From assembly GCA_029776555.1 (NCBI GenBank), contig JAKOSZ010000332.1, forward strand, positions 1 to 8,990: a stretch of 8,990 nucleotides of DNA. The letters are read 5' to 3'. The notes beneath the pieces are model-generated. The model was given only the letters and a program-made list of their open reading frames with translations, searched no databases and had not been told where the DNA came from. Shown here in pieces: positions 6,885-8,990 of this stretch (its first letter is position 1; every line of letters begins with the position of its first letter). The position numbers and the translations under genes were made by a program. This stretch comes from Bacillota bacterium (GTDB taxonomy: Bacteria > Bacillota > Clostridia > Acetivibrionales > JAKOSZ01).

Positions 6885-7997
6885 TTGAATGTAAAAAGTT
6901 TTACAGGCTATGTATTGACAATTATTGTCATTACCATACTGCTTCCCCTGTTCATTGTAAAAGGGTGCGGCATCGGCATTGAGGAGGCACCCTACATTGA
7001 GAAGCCAAAAGAGGGAAAGGACCTTATTATAAAAGTCTATCTCAAGGACGAGGACAGGGTGGCAGAGATGGGCCTGGAGGAGTACATAAAGGGCGTTGTT
7101 GCGGCCGAAATGCCTACGGATTTCGGAATTGAAGCGTTGAAGGCCCAGGCCGTGGCAGCCAGGACATACGCATACGGCAGGATGACGAAGCGCTATGCCG
7201 CTGCCAACAACCCGCACCCGGACGCCCACGTGTGCACCGACCATACCCACTGCCAGGCATGGGTGGACAGGAAAACCGCCATGAAGAAATGGGGAATCCT
7301 GAACGCCTTCAGGAACTGGAACAGGGTGTCCAGGGCCGTGGAAGAAACCGAAGGGATAGTAATCGTATACGAGGGGGAGCTGATAAATGCCCTGTATCAC
7401 GCCAACAGCGGAGGAAGGACGGAGAATGCGGAGGACGTATGGGAAGGTGTCAGCGCCCCGTACTTAAGAAGTGTCGCCAGTAACGGTGAAGAAGAGGGTC
7501 CCGGTTACAGGACGGTGACGGAGATCAAAACCGGGGATTTCATAGAGACGCTAAGGGACCACTACCCGGATATCCGGGTCGCTTCCGGGGACCTTCTTTC
7601 CGGCATAAGGATAAACGATTACACCGAGGGCGGCCGGGTAAAGACCATAAGCATCGGGAACGTGACCTTAAAAGGCACCGAGTTCAGGAAAATATTCTCC
7701 TTAAAATCGGCCAACTTTATAATAGAGAGAGCCGGTGAAAACACCCTTAAAATAACCACCCTGGGCAACGGGCACGGCGTGGGGATGAGCCAGTGCGGAG
7801 CCGACTATATGGCGAGAAACGGAGGGAGTTTTGAAGAGATAATAAAGTATTACTACAAAGGCGTTAAACTGGTAAAGATAAATTTGACGGAAGACAGGGG
7901 CCAGGAAGCCAGGGGTAAAGGAAACAGCTTTTCCCACCGATCTGTGTATATTGTTCCCAACTCCGGAAACAATAATATATGGAGGTGGGAAATGTGA
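6885..7997 (+). CDS. spoIID: Stage II sporulation protein D, lytic transglycosylase
   Basis: Membrane-anchored lytic transglycosylase of the engulfment machine (with SpoIIM and SpoIIP), which remodels septal peptidoglycan from the mother cell. The product is 370 residues. A single N-terminal membrane segment spans ~10-27. The SpoIID core has VVAAEMP with Glu75 in the position of the catalytic Glu (Glu88 in B. subtilis), then EALKAQAVAARTY. The insert HPDAHVCTDHTHC offers His111, Cys117, His122 and Cys123, spaced like the zinc ligands I recall for C. difficile SpoIID. The C-terminal motif GNGHGVGMSQCGA is at ~294-306. Start: an in-frame TAG at 6879 limits the gene to TTG 6885 or later. GGAG directly abuts this TTG, which is too close; GGGG at 6872-6875 is better spaced. 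TTG 6915 has no ribosome site and would shorten the membrane anchor. The core ends near residue 332, leaving a ~38-residue tail whose DNA carries the spoIIQ promoter candidate. The stop overlaps the spoIIQ start. Confidence 0.95.
   Translation: MNVKSFTGYVLTIIVITILLPLFIVKGCGIGIEEAPYIEKPKEGKDLIIKVYLKDEDRVAEMGLEEYIKGVVAAEMPTDFGIEALKAQAVAARTYAYGRMTKRYAAANNPHPDAHVCTDHTHCQAWVDRKTAMKKWGILNAFRNWNRVSRAVEETEGIVIVYEGELINALYHANSGGRTENAEDVWEGVSAPYLRSVASNGEEEGPGYRTVTEIKTGDFIETLRDHYPDIRVASGDLLSGIRINDYTEGGRVKTISIGNVTLKGTEFRKIFSLKSANFIIERAGENTLKITTLGNGHGVGMSQCGADYMARNGGSFEEIIKYYYKGVKLVKINLTEDRGQEARGKGNSFSHRSVYIVPNSGNNNIWRWEM
7946..7973 (+). promoter_or_regulatory. Sigma-F-like promoter of spoIIQ, inside spoIID
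   Basis: GTATA (7946-7950), a 14-base spacer, GGAAACAAT (7965-7973) followed by A. It matches the sigma-F consensus GYWTA / GGnnAnAnT at all fixed positions; the spacer is about one base short. Bacillus spoIIQ is known to be sigma-F-dependent, so this is the expected signal. Transcription would start near 7980, right at the ribosome site GGAGG (7981-7985), giving a very short leader. Confidence 0.5.
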
Positions 7998-8911
7998 GTG
8001 TAAAAAAGCTGTTTCCTGAAAAGAGGCTGTCTAAGAGAATAATCGGATTTTTTGAAAAAAGGGGCTTCTATTATACCTTAATCATTGTACTCTGTTTTGC
8101 CATTGTGGGAGGTACGGCCGTATTTTTATCCAGGTACAGGGTTGATTCCCCGGAAGACCAGGGCGACCTGGGCTACCTGGCAGAAGGGTCCGAAACGGAC
8201 TATGACTTCGAATTCAATCCCGGGGAAGAGGAAATACCTTTAGACTATTTTACCAGGAACGCGGAAAGCATTGAGGAGGGAGAAGAAGCAGCAGAGTGGG
8301 ACAGCGGTGAGGAAGTGGCATCCGAGTTCCTGGAGAAAGAGGTTTCTGAAGGCGACTTGAATGCGGAACCGGCGGATAAGGCTGAAGCCAGCCAGGAGAA
8401 CACCGCCGGGGCAGATAAGGCGGTTGCCGCGGCAAAACCACAGGAGGCAAAAAAAGACAGCGGAGCTAAGAAAACTACCCCGCCCGAAAAGATGGAGCTG
8501 GCAATGCCTGTCTTCGGGGAAATGACCCTTGAGTTTGCCATGGACAAGCTGGTGTATTCAAAAACCCTGGATGAATGGAGGACCCACAGCGGAGTAGACA
8601 TAGCCGCCGACAGGGGTACACCCGTAAAAGCCGCGGCAGACGGGGTAGTGCTTGAGACCATCGATGATCCCAGGTACGGCGTAACGGTGATTATAGACCA
8701 TCAAAACGGTTATAAGACGGTCTACGCCAACCTTGCCGAGGGTGTACTGGTAAGCCCCAATCAGAAGGTAAAGAAAGGTGAAGCCATAGGGAGTGTAGGC
8801 AATACGGCAAGTATTGAGTGTTTGGAACCGCCTCACCTCCATTTCGAAGTGCTTAAGGAGAACCTGCCTGTAGATCCAACCCTGCACCTTGCGGGACAAA
8901 AAACCGGATAG
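7994..8911 (+). CDS. spoIIQ: SpoIIQ, forespore M23/LytM-domain protein
   Basis: In sporulating Firmicutes SpoIIQ sits in the forespore membrane and binds mother-cell SpoIIIAH across the intermembrane space, supporting engulfment and forespore gene expression. Start: GTG 7994, because GGAGG (7981-7985) is 8 bases upstream. The in-frame ATG 7979 overlaps that site and has none of its own. The product is 305 residues, longer than I recall for B. subtilis SpoIIQ (~283). Order: short cytoplasmic N-terminus, one membrane segment ~29-46, an acidic then Ala/Lys/Glu-rich linker ~50-165 that accounts for the extra length, and an M23 domain ~170-300. Zinc ligands look intact: His198 and Asp202 (HSGVD), His283 in HLH (281-283). 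The catalytic His normally in YxHL is Asn246 (YANL), so hydrolase activity is doubtful. The GTG overlaps the spoIID stop (GTGA), implying translational coupling, and a sigma-F-like promoter lies just upstream. The SpoIIQ name rests on the locus plus architecture. Confidence 0.92.
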   Translation: MSVKKLFPEKRLSKRIIGFFEKRGFYYTLIIVLCFAIVGGTAVFLSRYRVDSPEDQGDLGYLAEGSETDYDFEFNPGEEEIPLDYFTRNAESIEEGEEAAEWDSGEEVASEFLEKEVSEGDLNAEPADKAEASQENTAGADKAVAAAKPQEAKKDSGAKKTTPPEKMELAMPVFGEMTLEFAMDKLVYSKTLDEWRTHSGVDIAADRGTPVKAAADGVVLETIDDPRYGVTVIIDHQNGYKTVYANLAEGVLVSPNQKVKKGEAIGSVGNTASIECLEPPHLHFEVLKENLPVDPTLHLAGQKTG

Positions 8912-8924
8912 ACTAAAGGGGGGC

Positions 8925-8969
8925 GGGAGCTTAAAAGTGATAATGTGGTTTAAGAGAGTGGGAGCTCCC
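8925..8969 (+). repeat. Inverted repeats downstream of spoIIQ
   Basis: GGGAGC (8925-8930) can pair with GCTCCC (8964-8969), closing a 33-base loop. The palindrome GGGAGCTCCC (8960-8969) can fold separately. If a gene starts at 8937, the longer pairing would bury its ribosome site. A third pair, GGCAAA (8972-8977) with TTTGCC (8985-8990), touches the right edge and may be part of a terminator, but what follows is unseen. Confidence 0.3.
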
Positions 8970-8990
8970 CCGGCAAAGACAGTTTTTGCC
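8937..8990 (+). CDS. Possible start of a downstream gene, cut by the window edge
   Basis: GTG 8937 follows GGGAG (8925-8929) by 7 bases and stays open to the edge for 18 codons, beginning MIMWFKRVGAPP. ATG 8943 is an alternative in the same frame. The peptide does not resemble the start of SpoIIID, the gene found a little downstream of spoIIQ in some relatives. The fragment is too short to identify, and the inverted repeats here could equally mark non-coding DNA. Confidence 0.3.
   Translation, partial: MIMWFKRVGAPPAKTVFA

Noticed and set aside
6855..7400. 181-codon open frame on the - strand over spoIID
   Set aside because: Opposite strand of a conserved gene with clear SpoIID motifs; the translation has shadow-frame composition and no family features.
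7979..7981. ATG 7979 as the spoIIQ start
   Set aside because: It overlaps the GGAGG that serves GTG 7994, has no ribosome site of its own, and coincides with the predicted sigma-F transcription start.
8245..8661. 138-codon Ser/Ala-rich frame on the - strand
   Set aside because: Complement of the acidic Glu/Ala-rich linker of SpoIIQ, whose codon bias keeps the opposite strand open.
1..8990. Mobile element, phage, toxin-antitoxin, CRISPR or defence system
   Set aside because: No transposase, integrase, direct-repeat array or nuclease motif was seen; the layout is ordinary chromosomal envelope and sporulation genes.

Overview
The window looks like chromosome of an endospore-forming, probably clostridial Firmicute. 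The reasons are the murA - spoIID - spoIIQ order (the same core order as the Bacillus subtilis murAA-spoIID-spoIIQ locus), purine-rich AGGAGG-type ribosome binding sites, TTG and GTG starts, heavy use of AGG (Arg) and ATA (Ile) codons, and S-layer-type surface proteins. Coding DNA looks moderately GC-rich and the gaps are visibly AT-richer. Every convincing gene is on the + strand. The species cannot be told from this sequence.

Region 1 (2-4955) holds two tandem genes for large surface proteins. The first is cut by the left edge and only its last 352 residues are seen. The second encodes 1287 residues: a signal peptide, about seven fibronectin type III-like domains, and a C-terminal module. 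Both proteins appear to end in the same module, a beta-rich stretch followed by three degenerate S-layer homology (SLH) repeats. They are probably paralogous, co-transcribed cell-surface proteins.

Region 2 (4956-5427) is a 472-base AT-rich gap with no convincing gene. It has a forespore sigma-F-like promoter match, a 37-codon open frame just downstream of it, a weak vegetative-type promoter, and a near-perfect palindrome about 165 bases before murA. No strong intrinsic terminator was found.

Region 3 (5428-8911) is the envelope and sporulation block. murA makes the first committed peptidoglycan precursor. spoIID encodes the engulfment lytic transglycosylase and spoIIQ the forespore M23/LytM-fold channel protein. 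A sigma-E-like promoter precedes spoIID, and a sigma-F-like promoter lies inside the 3' end of spoIID just before spoIIQ. spoIID stop and spoIIQ start overlap in a GTGA. The layout suggests that the mother cell reads spoIID (and possibly spoIIQ) from sigma-E while the forespore reads spoIIQ from an internal sigma-F promoter, so that the two proteins act from opposite sides of the septum during engulfment.

Region 4 (8912-8990) has inverted repeats and the possible first 18 codons of another gene that leaves the window. I found no RNA genes, CRISPR arrays, insertion sequences or phage genes. The less expected points are the shared surface-protein tails, the promoter embedded in a translated SpoIID tail, the Asn in place of a catalytic His in SpoIIQ, and the possible forespore transcript between the surface genes and murA.
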